DNA from: Amorphophallus konjac
Lineage: Eukaryota; Streptophyta; Magnoliopsida; Alismatales; Araceae
Length of the DNA stretch: 64,000 bases
Assembly (NCBI GenBank): GCA_022559845.1
Contig: CM040128.1
Location: forward strand, 178,552,413 to 178,616,412
Reading direction: 5' to 3'
Positions 53,499 through 64,000 of this stretch are shown one piece after another. The notes under the pieces are model-generated. The model saw nothing but the letters and a program-made list of their open reading frames with translations. It had not been told where the DNA came from and searched no databases. Each line of letters opens with the position of its first letter. Position 1 is the first letter of the stretch. The position numbers and the translations under genes are program-made.

Positions 53499-53505
53499 TA
53501 TAAAA
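53499..53505 (+). promoter_or_regulatory. TATA box in element 2 3' region
   Basis: TATAAAA in GGGAGTATAAAATCACTCCC, followed by a purine-rich leader with GAGAAGAGACA repeats. It fits an LTR promoter in plus orientation. Confidence 0.5.
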
Positions 53506-54189
53506 TCACTCCCATTCCGACAAAGAGAAGGGGGATACACACACAGAGAAGAGACACACAGGGAGAAGAGACGAACAGACATAAAGCCACTGACGAGAAG
53601 AAGGAGAAGAGAGAAGAAAAGGGAGAGGGCTCCGGCGTGGAGTCCTCCGACAACCACCAGGCAAAGAAAAGAGAGTAAGAGAGAGAGACCGCTTGATGTA
53701 GTAGGGGAAGGTGGGGGAAAGAGCAGTGGACGGTCATCCCTGCTTCGATCCCCAACACCTCCTCTTATTTTGTTCTTTATTTTCTCCCTCTCCGTTCTTT
53801 TGTTCTTTGGTTTTCTTTCTTGCCTGTAGCTTTAGCTCGGGCGTGCTTTGTAATGTATGTAGACGGCTACAGCCCCTTGCTCCCCCATGAATGAAGATCG
53901 TCCCCCCAGTGGGTTTTCTCTTCGTCTCGTTTGTTTTGGGCCACAGTGCGCTTGATCGTCTTTTCCTTCACTTTCTGGTGTTTGTGTTCATCCCTCATGC
54001 CGACGGTTTCCTCCGGATCTGGCGCCATCTTGAATGGTTTGAGGTCACGAATCCCCTCCTGTAAAGCCCAACGCCTTCATCCGTGCCTGCCCCTTTGAAC
54101 CTTCTCCCCTCCTGCCGGGGGTCCTGTGGGTTTGATCGGTCCAACACCCCGCCCCATTAGCAGACTAACCCTTTTGGAGCCTTGCTCGG

Positions 54190-55150
54190 TGCTCTTGCAC
54201 CTTCCCCCAGCGGCACACCCTTCCAGCACCTTGGCCGACACACCCACAGTAGCCCCCAATAGTACATTTTCCCCTTGGTGCCCCAGCGGCACAGCTGGTT
54301 TCTCCCTAGCCCGGTACCCCCCCCAAACGCCCTGTGACCGTCTTTGGACGGCATGCCTTGGCTAACCCCCCCAGTACACCCTGTCCGCTCTTAGAGGTTT
54401 CCCATCCGTCGTTTCCTCCAAGTTTTCCGAGGTTTTGTTAAGGTGTTGCCACTTTCGGGCGCCCACCTCCAGCTGTCGGGTTCCGTCACTCCATGTGGGC
54501 GCGTTCCCTTTATCTCCCTTACACTTGGGTCAAGGGGAGATGTTGCCAAATTTTCGTTAGAAATAATAACGCGTTGAAGAGATAAAAATGAAGCAATAAA
54601 CAAATAGAATAATAGCGCATAAAAAGGCAAAAGGATGCAGCAAACAGATGAAACAACATATTAAAGGGCAAAGGAAACTAATGAACGAATGGAAAGGAGG
54701 AAAGACTTGTTTGAAACTGCAAAAAAAAAAAAACCAAAGAAAGGAAGAAAAGAAAAGCCATAAAAGAAATAAAGGAGGAGCAGGCCTTCATCGGCACACC
54801 TGTTCCAGCCTTCGCCGGTACACCCTATCAACCCTCCAGCGGCACACTCTAGCAGCCCTTCAACGACACACCTTTTTGGCCCTTCAGCGGCACACTCTCT
54901 CCCATCATCTCTCACCGTCTCATTCTCCCCCTCGCCGGTACAGTCCCTCTCCCACCGTCTCATTCTCCCCCTCACCGGTACGCTCTCTCTCTCTCCCTCC
55001 GTCTCTCCCTCTGTCTCTCCCACTGTCTCATTCTCCCCCTCACCGGTACGCTCTCTCTCTCTCTCTCTCACCGTCTTACTCTCTTTCTCCCTCCGTCTCT
55101 CCCTCCGTCTCACTCTTCCCCTCACCGGCACACTCCCTCTCTCCCTCCGT
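54190..55150. repeat. CGGCACRCC minisatellite, clusters 3 and 4
   Basis: Looser copies at 54190-54380 (CAGCGGCACACCC) and 54780-54900, then a CT-rich variant at 54900-55150 (CTCACCGGTACGCTCTCTC with CCGTCTCATTCTCCC). Between them 54400-54780 has no feature other than A-rich sequence. Confidence 0.78.
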
Positions 55151-55379
55151 CCCATGTGGAACGGCCTCTCTCGAAGTGGAGCACAATGTACATACTTGGC
55201 AAATTGATGCACGAACACAACAACAAGCAATGCACAGACTTTGCATGAAGGATTGCACAAATGCAGATAGTAAAGTATGTACATTGAAAACGGATGTTCA
55301 GACACGCCGTGAATGAATGTATGGACTTAATGTGCTTGTGACAATAGTGTACATGCTTTGTGATGTAGCAACCGGTCAA

Positions 55380-56240
55380 CGTACAGACTTTGTGTGCATG
55401 CAGCTAGCCAATGTACAGACTTTGTGTTGCAGCAACCAGCCAATGTACAGACTTTGTGCGCACGCAGCCAGCCAACGTACAGACTTCGTGTTGCAGCAGC
55501 CAGCCAACGTATAGACTTCGTGTTGTAGCAACCAGTCGATGTACAGACTTTGTGTGCACGCAGCCAGCCAACGTACAGACTTTGTGTTGCAGCAACCGGC
55601 CAATGTACAAATTTTGTGCGCACGCAGCCATCCAACGTACAGACTTTGTGTTGCAGCAGCCAGCCAACGTACAAACTTCGTGTTGCAGCAACTAGCCGAT
55701 GTACAGATTTTGTGTTGCAACAGCCAGCCAATGTATAGACTTCGTGTTGCAGCAACCAGCCGATGTACAGACTTTGTATGCACGCAGCCAGCCAACGTAC
55801 AGACTTTATGTTGCAGCAACTAGCCAATGTACAGACTCTGTGCTGCAGCAACAAGTCAACGTACAGACTTTGTGAGCATGCAGCCAGCCAATGTGCAGAC
55901 TTCGTGTATGCATGCAACCAGCCGATGTACAGACTTTGGGTTGCAGCAATCAGCCAATGTATAGACTTCGAGTTGTAGCAAATGGACAATGTACAGACTC
56001 TGCGTGTGTGCTAGCAGATGATGTACAGACTTTGAGTCTGTAGCAAATGAGGAGTGCACCGGCTATGCATGGCAAGCAGTGCAACCAATGTACGGACTTG
56101 TGGGTTTGCTAAGCCAGTGTATAGACTCTGTGTTGTAGCCACTAGCCACTGTATAGACTTCGAGTTGCAACAAATGGATAGTGTACAGAATCTGCATATG
56201 TGCAAGCAGACGTGGTACAGACTTCGAGTTAGCCCGGTAC
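55380..56240. repeat. 32-bp tandem repeat, about 25 units
   Basis: Units start CAGACTT at 55384, 55416 and on, 32 bp apart, alternating between two variants of the second half (TGTGCACGCAGCCAGCC and TGTTGCAGCAACCAGCC). The 3' units are more diverged. All long frames here are repeat translations. Confidence 0.9.
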
Positions 56241-56425
56241 GCATGCCAACTCCCTCCCCGGCACACTCTCTCGGTGCTTCTCCGGCACTCTCTAACCTTC
56301 GCCGGCACACTCTCCTTGGTGCCTTCCCCGGCGCACCCTCTTCTCCCTTCGCCGGTACGCCTTGAGACGCCCTCATCGGCACGCTCTCCATACCCCTGGC
56401 CGGCACACCCTCCAGCGGCCCTCTC
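56240..56425. repeat. CGGCACRCC minisatellite, cluster 5
   Basis: About seven units such as CCTTCGCCGGCACACTC, followed at 56455-56600 by AAT-rich microsatellite sequence. 56600-57040 shows no gene. Confidence 0.8.
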
Positions 56426-57039
56426 TCTCCAGGAAGTATACACATATAACATATAATGATAATGATATTGGTGATAATAATAATAATAATAAATTAATTA
56501 ATGAAAATTATGATAAATAAATAAATTTGAATATACATAGGAAACAAACAAAAATGTGGAATAGTGATAATAAAAATAATAATAATAAACAAAAAGGGGG
56601 GGGAAGAAATCATTCGGAACAAATGCATAAAAAAGAATGAACAGCCAGAGGAAAGAGAGGAACATATAATTAAAATCTCACATAAAAAAAATGCTAGGGT
56701 CCACATTGCAGCCCCGTCTCCCTCCGCGACCCGACGCAGAAGGAATAATAATGCCGCCCTCTCAGGCCCGACCCGAGTCTTGGGAATCATCCTGACATGG
56801 CCAGGCCCCGACCTAGTCTTGGGCCGACATTCTAATCAGACCGGATTCGTTTCTCACCCCGGATCCCTTCCGAGCCGTTAATAAAATTGCCGTGCAATCG
56901 ACAGACATTTGAACGGGTCCACCTCAGTTTTCGTTGCGTTTCTATCATGGACCCGTGTCCGAATATGAAAAGGTCTACGAGTGACCGACATGGCCAATGG
57001 CTCGTATCCTGATGCGGACTTTAGCGTGATTCATTCCTG

Positions 57040-57290
57040 TCCCTTTCTCGCGCAGTTAGTATTATTTCTTTCGGCCGCAGGGCCCCTAATTTCGGTAATT
57101 AATCAAGGGTGTTCCCTCGTATGGGGGATGTAAATGACGTCATGACCTTTATGGCATGACGGGATCTGGTCCCGACACGAACCACACAATCGTCTGACGA
57201 AGTCAGGTCGAGCGCACCATAGGCTCTTCGGAGCCCGAACAAATCGTCACTTCGGTGACTGGTACGCCCACGCACTCAATAAACGAATCG
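57040..57290 (+). repeat. LTR-end homology to element 0 (inverted relative to 12640-12870)
   Basis: Plus-strand blocks TGACGTCATGACCTTTATGG, GGGATCTGGTCCCGA and CGTCACTTCGGTGACTGG match the minus strand of 12640-12870 with moderate identity. Element 0 is minus and element 2 plus, so the same LTR end is expected in opposite orientation. Confidence 0.6.
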
Positions 57291-57339
57291 ACCATTCCCT
57301 AATAGCCGAATAGCATAATGAGTGCTCGAAAAGTGCATC

Positions 57340-59657
57340 CACAGGTTCGCCCAGAGCTGCCTTGGTGCACCACTTCCCGGTGGACCCATACTCGACGGGG
57401 TCGAGTTCTCCCCACCCCGGGGGTATGATGGGGGCATCCCTTGTCCCTCCACATTTTTCGAGGCTCGGATTGTTCGTCGGCATGTGCCATTGTGTTCGTC
57501 ATGTGTTTTAGAGTCTAGTCATGTAATTTTTATATTTTATTTGAGTCATAAACCATGTAATTTTTCCTTTATTTGAGTCTTGTACCTAGGTTAGTAAGTC
57601 ATTTTGCTAAGTTAGTTGTCATATGGTTGGTTTGATAGGCTTTTGGGCCAAATTCAATGGGATAGGCCCAAGGGCGCCCCTCCTTGGACTATGTGGTCAA
57701 TATGTCAATTGTTCAGGGGCACATTGGTCCTAGGAAAAGTATGGAGGCTATAAATAGCCCCCTCCCCTCTCTCATTTGTAACTTTGGAATGAATTATTGC
57801 AAGAAGAAATTCTAGCACTCCTTTTCTTCTCCACTCAATTTCCCCTCTCTTCCCCCCTCTCTCTCTCATTATCTCTCTTTCTCTCTTTCAACAAAGGGAG
57901 CTGCGCCCCTCTCTCTCTCTCTTCCCCCTCCCACCTACTTCCTAACTCCCCTCCTTTCACTCAATACCCTCCCCAACTACCTCCAACCCCTCTTTACTCC
58001 ACCCCAACCCCAAGAGAGCCTCCACCACTCCTTGCTCCACCATCCAACCCCCAACTACCCATTTCCCTTCCCCATGCACCCCTCCACTTCCCAAGACTGA
58101 TATGACTCCTCCCTAGGCCCCCAAAATTCAAATTTCCCTCCCCAAGAGCATCCATCTTCGTTCCCCCCACCTCCCACAACCACCAGCCATCATCCCAACT
58201 CCAAACCATCACCCATCTCCACCTTCCATATCCCCTCCAAAATCAGTCCTATTCTGGTTCGCAGGCAGCATACTACCTACAGATTGCAGAGGCAGTCATG
58301 TCATCATCGCGAGGCTCCTGGTGTCATACCATATACCGCTGGATTCCTTGTCAAGTAAGCTTCGCAGCCGAGGTGGTCTTGCATCGATCCGACATCCCTG
58401 CTGCCCAGAGGATCCAATCTCCCTAGACTATGCAAAGCTACTTAGGCAGGGAACCTGAGCCTGAGTGGAATCTCGACCCCGGCCGCTACTGTTCGAGTTT
58501 TGGCACGATTTTTTCACTGAAATATTCTCCTACAAGTCCTCTATCATCTCCAACAAACAGATATAAGTTTGGACCTCGGCATCAGAAGTTCCACATTTTC
58601 CATCCCAAGTGTGTCAAGTCAGTTTTCCTGAGCCAGAACTGACACATCCCTGATGTTCGGGCTTTCACGATCAGCTCCAACATTTTTCGACAATGCCGTT
58701 GGTACCGAAGAAGATAAGACTCGACCACGATCGCAACGGTACCTGCCTCGCCTCCAACAGAGTACGGGTCAGTTCGTGGCGCTCCCGTCTTCCAGCAGCA
58801 TCACCCTGAGAGCAACCAAAACCAGAGAAGACTAGCCCTGTTCTAGGCTCTACCCCGGCCAGCGACATCGTCACGAAGCTCCAAGAAAATTCAGGCGACA
58901 TCCTGGGCCAGTCTGAAAAGTTTTGGCATTGATTTTGACTAATTCTGAGCTCGGTTGAGCCCGTGGCAGTGCCGACATCAACAACCTGTCAAGCTATTTT
59001 AGAAGTTAGCAGAACCGGCGAAGCTCGACAACTTGGTTTCTTTCATAGTGTCCCCACCCCACCTGGCCGGCTGACCGCCCCTCCCTACGTGGAGGTAGTT
59101 TTGGATGTGATTCAATAAGAAACCCGCCCCGAGATCCCCCTCCTGCGAGAGGTGTAGTGGTGTAACATTTTCAATTTCAGATCAAAGCTACACCGACGCG
59201 GCGTGCGGGTGCATACCCATGCCTCCCCACTCGCCCCCGTCCCCGGCCAGGATCGGTGTATTCACGCCGATCAGGTGAGCCCCTGAACACTTCTCATTAC
59301 TAGGATTTAATTGCTTAGTTTAGTATTACTTTTGGTTGCTCCGTCGGTGGTGAGAGAGTGCACGGTCCCAAATTGCCATCAAATTGAGCGACCCCCGCGG
59401 AGCGAGTTGTGAGAGAGACCCTATAACCCACGCCCTCGGCGTGCTGACCGCCCCTGAAATTGGGCATCCCGGGCCCTTAGGGGTTCAGCCTCAAGCTAGC
59501 CAAATCCCCCGGAGCGTCAAGGTCCCACCCCGGACCCTCTCCATCATCACCGGGTTGCCTACGGGCACATGTGTGCATACGCGGGTGAGTCCACTTGTGT
59601 GACATCGCTGTGTCCGTTGCGTTGCTTGCGATCTAGGTCCTAGGTCGTTTCACATCA
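57340..59657 (+). mobile_element. Element D: 3' LTR with internal stub, TGATG...CATCA superfamily
   Basis: A plus-strand LTR (57426-59657, 2232 bp, TGATG...CATCA) is preceded by about 85 bp that match the internal end of element A, including the polypurine-like CCACCCCGGGGGTA. The rest of the element is missing, cut at the junction with the element 2 3' region near 57320-57340. TATA box CTATAAATAG at 57748-57757, followed by a CT-rich leader. It is the only member in plus orientation here. No target duplication can be shown. Confidence 0.82.
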
Positions 59658-62259
59658 ATGACCCATTGCTATATCAAATGGTAATTGCCCAAGGACAGAT
59701 GAAGCCTGCCTGGAAGTTCTGACCATGCGAGAGGAGATCCTTTGGACCTAAGTACTCCGCCAAGTACCATAGCATATATCTTAATCTGCATACATTTATG
59801 TCCTGCCAATTAATTAATTTCAACTGATTGCATGTTGAGAGGGAGACAAAATTCAAATGCATGGATTCTTATGTTTGCATACATCATGCATACATTTTCA
59901 CATATGCACACATTTTTCATATGCATACATATGTGCTGGATAAACTGACATCAATCTTGAGATGCATATAGGACTGCATTGGCACTTCATTGTCATGCAT
60001 GACCATTATGGTATATCAAATGATAAGTTACTAAAGGACAGATGCAATCTGTCTGGAAGTTCTTACTATGTGTGAGGTGATCTTTATACCAAGTCCTCTG
60101 CCTAGTACTATAGGTCAAAATTGCACATAGGGCAGTCTAAGACATAATTCATTGAACTTCCTTGTCCCCTGCATGGTCTTCATGTCACACATGATTGGTT
60201 AATGCATTTAATCAAGGAAGGTTAATGCATTTGCACACATATAGTTAACTGCATAACATCTATATTGAAAAGTCTAAAAATTGGTATCATGCATACACTC
60301 AGGGGGAGCATATGTAGGCTTCTGAAAATGGATGGTTGGATTTTTTTTAATTCACTCTCTGTCTAGTTCAGTCGACCAAAGTGCTAACCTCGGTCAACCG
60401 AAGCTCCCATCTTCATCTTGAGCTCATCCCTTTCATGAATCTGAATTTAAGTGTGTTATGTTTATACATATACTGAGGGGGAGCTGGTTGTTCTTGAATC
60501 AATCTCTCTAATGGTCTTCTGGGTATCTCTGACTCTCTCTGACACATCCTTTGCTGCACTTCTTAATAGCCCTGATTTGAAGTGTCGACACTATGAGTCG
60601 ACATTATTTTGGAAATGTTCTGTCAAATGGACACTGTGAGCAGATGTTGATACCAAGTGTCGAGACCTTCATTGGTGTGCTTCTGATTTTGATTCTCCCT
60701 TGTTGCTCTGAAATCATTTGAGTTCATCCCTTTCATGATTCTAGAATCTATTGTTTGTTGCTTCTGCATTTGCTGAAAGGGAATTGCACTTGAAAATTCT
60801 GAAGTATCTTGAATTTTTTTTTTCATATCCTCCATGAAGCCTGCCCATCTTTGCTACATGCATAAATTTCTAGTGTTCTCACATTTGATGCATACTCTAG
60901 CTGCTACATATATCACTCTCATTCATGTTAAGTGCTCTCCACTGCTAGTTGAATTGGATGCTCTCAAACTTCTTTGGCCTATCGTTTGAGAAGATTTCAA
61001 TGTGTATACCATGTTCATAAATCTGAATGTAAAATTAAAAGGAATCTTCTACTATACAGGATTATGAATAACTGAAAATTTTCAGCTGGTTTAAGTTTCA
61101 TGTATTTCTTGAGTTTGGATATGAAGATCTTGAAAATATCTGGATCAATCCTTTTAATAAACTTTAACCAGTTGATTCATGCTATATCATGTAAAACCTT
61201 CTAATGTCTGAAAGTTTTAAATCATGTCTTACTTTGGTTGAAGTACATGTTGTGAGTATTGTTCTTAAACATTTGATAGCTCTGAGAATTGTCTGAAAGC
61301 AAAACATGGTCAGAGCAATGACTTTGGTCACCGAGAAACTGGGTCCTATATCAAATAAATGGAGTAAACCCATGTCATGAAGTGCCATAGTTACCTCTGC
61401 TGTAAAAGTGATTAAAATTTCTGTGATAATTGGCAGAGTAATGACATGATGTGTGGTGAGTAACTTGGTCACTTCACCTAAAACGTGTTGTGCCTCACGT
61501 CCAAAGTCATACTGCTGTTATCTCTGTTCTAATGAAGCATGACAGTTAGTCAAACAAATTACTTAGGGATACTGGCATCTAAACAACGTGTATCCTCTAG
61601 TTACAAAGTGTGCACTAAACTCGATTGCTCCTAAAAAAAATTTCTATGAAAAAATTACTGCTACATAAAAGGAAAACTCTGAAAAATAATTGCAATAAAA
61701 ATTTACTGAAATCATAGTCAAAATCAGATGCATTCATGGGTGTTTAACCTCACTACTACTTCATGTAACCCCTAAAGGAGTTATTGAAATTGAATGATTA
61801 AGATGGAGGGAGGTTAAACTAGATGTTAACATGAAGGCTTGGTTCACTTTTATTAAAATTTATTTTTAGATATGAGTATAGAAACTTTCATGAACAAACC
61901 TTGAATACATTATATTTAAACCATTCTGTCAAATAAAGATCATTTCATAAGTCTTTATAGTAGAAGAATCTGAAATATCTTCAAATTTTGGATTTATGGC
62001 ATAGCTATCCCACTGAAAATGTTCTTGAATATCTTGATTCTTTGGGTCTTCAATCTGGTCTATTGTGCCTAACTTTACTCTGCTAGAAAGCCCATGCTTG
62101 CTTGCTCTCATTCCTTTACAGATGAAACTCTGAGCTTGTCTTGACTGTCATATTTCTTGACTGCACTCCTCACTGCCATATTTCTTGGCTTGTTTGATTG
62201 TCTAACTGCCCTTATGTTTTTGCATATAAATTCTAATCATTTATTTCTAAGGGGGAGAG
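59658..62259. other. AT-rich non-coding stretch, possible Copia (SIRE-like) 3' region
   Basis: No ORF over 100 codons with recognisable domains. A segment of about 120 bp (59661-59780, with TATATCAAATGGTAA, AAGGACAGATG and TCTGGAAGTTCT-type blocks) recurs at about 60010-60120. GGGGGAG motifs at 60302 and 60477 and the tract at 62250 recall the GGGGGAG-bearing 3' regions of SIRE-type Copia elements. The assignment is weak since no pol is in view. Confidence 0.35.
62247..62259 (+). other. Putative polypurine tract
   Basis: CTAAGGGGGAGAG directly before TGCCTTCCCAGC, a form typical of Copia-type polypurine tracts. AT content changes sharply here. Confidence 0.5.
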
Positions 62260-64000
62260 TGCCTTCCCAGCACCCCTTATAGCTGGTGCGGACACCCGAG
62301 CAGTTGAGCGGCGCGACACGCCGAGCCACCGGTACCGCACACGGAGCACGACTCGAGCCGCCTCAGCATCCCTATGGCTCGGAGATAGTCTGGAGGTTCC
62401 CCACTGAGTCATAGCATTTATCATATTTTTTGGGGATTTTTATTTGTGTGTAATGTAATTTATTTTCTTTCGTCAGTGTGTAATTTAGATAGTTCGAGGG
62501 GCTTATTTGCAAAGTGGGACCCCTGGGCCCCACGGGACCCCCAGGGCCCCTCCCATTGATCCACCTCAGCCCATGGGCCCCATGTGGGGTCAGTCAACAA
62601 GTCAAATGGAGGCATCTAGAAGTTTGAATGGTAAAAGGCACATGGGAGACAAGTGGACTTCAAAGTCCAAGGTGGCTAGCTACCATGTCTCCCCTTGCCA
62701 CCAAAGTCAATAGGGAGCCCCCTTCCCCTTATTTTTTATTTTAATTTTTGTGGAATGGTCACATGCCATCCCAGCCCTCCATCTCACACCCCTAGATCCA
62801 ACGGTGGAGGATGGATTAGATGGGTGACATATATATGCTTGTATTTTCCCATTTTCATGAATTAATGCCATAAGAATTGTGAAATTTGTTGGAGCATGGC
62901 CTAGGCCGCCCCCTTCTCCTCTCCCTCTTCCCCTTGAAGCTGTGAAGGCTTCCTTCAGGTGGTGAGACTCCACCCTATCAGTTCCGATCGCCGTCGCCAC
63001 CGCACCGCCATCGCCATCAACGGAGTTCTGCCCGCGCAGTACCACAGCAGCTTGTTCGAAATTCACAGGACTTCCCCGAGCTCATTTGGCTACCAAATTT
63101 GGAGTAGTTGTTCCTGGGATGTTCCTCTCCACCCACAAAACTCAGGCCAGCATTCAGATCACGTTTGCTAATTTTTGATTTTCGTCCACTCTTTCATTTT
63201 GGTTCTGTCAGAATTCTATCTAGGTTCACCTCCGTCCTGAGTTTCATGTCTTAGATCCACTTCTTAGTTTCTGTTAGTTCGCCCAATTTTACTGGGGGTT
63301 CCACCCAGTCACCCCTTCATCCACAATTTTTCTCCATTTTTGATTCACCCATCTCATATTTTCTAAAATTCGTTCTCAGACCCATCTACAGTTCTGTCCA
63401 CCTGTTCCCAGATCCGACCACCAGTCACCCCAAAAATTATAACAAATCGCAGCTACCTCCAAATCAAATTCTAAAAATAGTCCCCGTTCTGTGGTTTGAT
63501 TCCCTACAACTCCTAAGCATATCTCAAGAGCTGAATCGGAGTTTTACTAGGCGGTCAACGGTGGTTCTCAGACAAGTGCCCTGTAGATCTGAGATTTCGG
63601 TTACTGTACAACAGGGACTTGTAAATTCAATAAAGTTCTGATCCGACCAGATCCAGCAGATCTCTCTGGGTTTAGATTGAAGCATTTGAAGAGAGATTTC
63701 CAATGATAGCTCGTGCGTCCCGATCCGACATCGGGATTGATCGCTACGGCCGTTTTCGCCGGAGCGCGCGTCGAAAAACAGAAATCAAAATCCGTGGGCA
63801 GCTAGTTCAACAATTGGGAATCGGGGCCGATCGACCCCCGATCGGTGTTCCCGGCCGACCGCCATCCGTGGAGGCGCGCCACCAGGGGTTCCCATCACAG
63901 TGGGTCCCACCCCCGTAGATCCGGAGGACAGCGCCGTCCGTGGGCCCCGCGGGCCCGTAAAAGCTGCCGTTCGGAAAGCACGAAAACGCGGAGTTCGGCA
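62260..64000 (+). repeat. Putative LTR, truncated by the window end
   Basis: Starts TGCCTTCCCAGC after the polypurine tract. A CATATATATGC box at about 62828 may be its promoter, followed by a GC-rich transcribed part. No second copy is in the window, so the LTR status is inferred from the tract, the TG and the TATA order only. No coding region is recognised. Confidence 0.4.

Larger units (their letters stand above)
15541..57290 (+). mobile_element. Element 2: large Tat/Ogre-like retrotransposon, split by nested insertions
   Basis: Plus-strand gag, protease, RT, two RNase H domains and integrase can be followed from about 15600 to 43065 across three nested insertions. An antisense multi-exon gene (44230-49888) and a long repeat-rich 3' region follow. 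A polypurine-like tract and TG at 52704-52721 may start the 3' LTR, and homology to the element 0 LTR end at 57040-57290 may mark its end. No 5' LTR or PBS is recognisable upstream of gag, so the left end is missing, displaced or too diverged. Without nested insertions the element would be about 23 kb, in the size range of Ogre-type elements. The outer coordinates are approximate. Confidence 0.6.
52721..57290 (+). repeat. Putative 3' LTR / 3' region of element 2
   Basis: Possible LTR start TGTGGACG at 52721, TATAAAA box at 53499-53505, clusters of minisatellites and a 3' end homologous to the element 0 LTR end (57040-57290). The length of about 4.6 kb would be compatible with Ogre-like LTRs. 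A TGGCGCCATCTTGAATGG at 54030 resembles a PBS and offers an alternative reading: an LTR of about 1.3 kb followed by internal sequence. No 5' LTR partner exists to decide this. Confidence 0.4.

Noticed and set aside
55327..55989. Long minus-strand and plus-strand ORFs across the 32-bp array
   Set aside because: They are translations of a tandem repeat whose period (32 bp) is not a multiple of three, open in several frames at once; no domain.
55380..56240. CRISPR-like regular repeats
   Set aside because: Plant retrotransposon context, repeats are contiguous and degenerate without unique spacers, no cas genes.
62959..63918. Short ORFs near the right edge
   Set aside because: Under 75 codons, within a putative LTR, no recognisable product.

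Overview
This window is plant nuclear DNA made almost entirely of nested LTR retrotransposons. I recognise no host gene, rRNA, tRNA or CRISPR. The plant origin rests on Ty3/gypsy elements of the Tat type (dual RNase H domains, an antisense ORF downstream of pol), plant-style LTR promoters, tRNA-iMet primer sites and short GT-AG introns. The species cannot be read from the sequence.

Layout. (1) Positions 1-499 and 11631-15110 belong to a minus-strand Tat/Ogre-like element (element 0) that runs off the left edge; its LTR-like region lies at about 12560-15110. (2) Element 1 (500-11625) is a complete Tat-type element with 779/778-bp LTRs, PBS, gag-protease, pol, an antisense gene carrying a 77-bp intron, a polypurine tract and the 5-bp target duplication ccttc. 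It is inserted inside the coding frame of element 0. Its pol frame is broken by five in-frame stops. (3) Element 2 (about 15540 to about 57290, plus strand) is a very large Tat/Ogre-like element. It has a long gag-protease ORF, a second copy of a gag zinc-finger module, pol, and a multi-exon antisense gene (about 44230-49888) encoding a plant-mobile-domain-like protein. A long repeat-rich 3' region follows. Its 5' LTR is not visible.

(4) Three LTR insertions of one superfamily (termini TGATG...CATCA, minus strand) split the pol of element 2. A (21808-29953) sits just after the reverse transcriptase YIDD motif. B (30555-38628) sits in the first RNase H. C (39122-41472), a solo LTR, sits in the second RNase H. 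Each has a 5-bp target duplication (A with one mismatch), and pol resumes after each. A and B are non-autonomous: they carry gag remains and a conserved ORF with a tandem GCPGPP-type repeat fused to an integrase C-terminal remnant, but no RT. (5) D (about 57340-59657) is a plus-strand 3' LTR of the same superfamily with a short internal stub. (6) 59658-62259 is AT-rich and non-coding, followed by a putative LTR start at 62260 that runs off the right edge.

The most unusual points are the intron-containing antisense gene of element 2 with a tandem exon duplication and its own candidate promoter, the GCPGPP-repeat protein shared by A and B, the duplicated zinc-finger module between protease and RT, and a short CGGCAC-type minisatellite that recurs in separate clusters through the 3' region.
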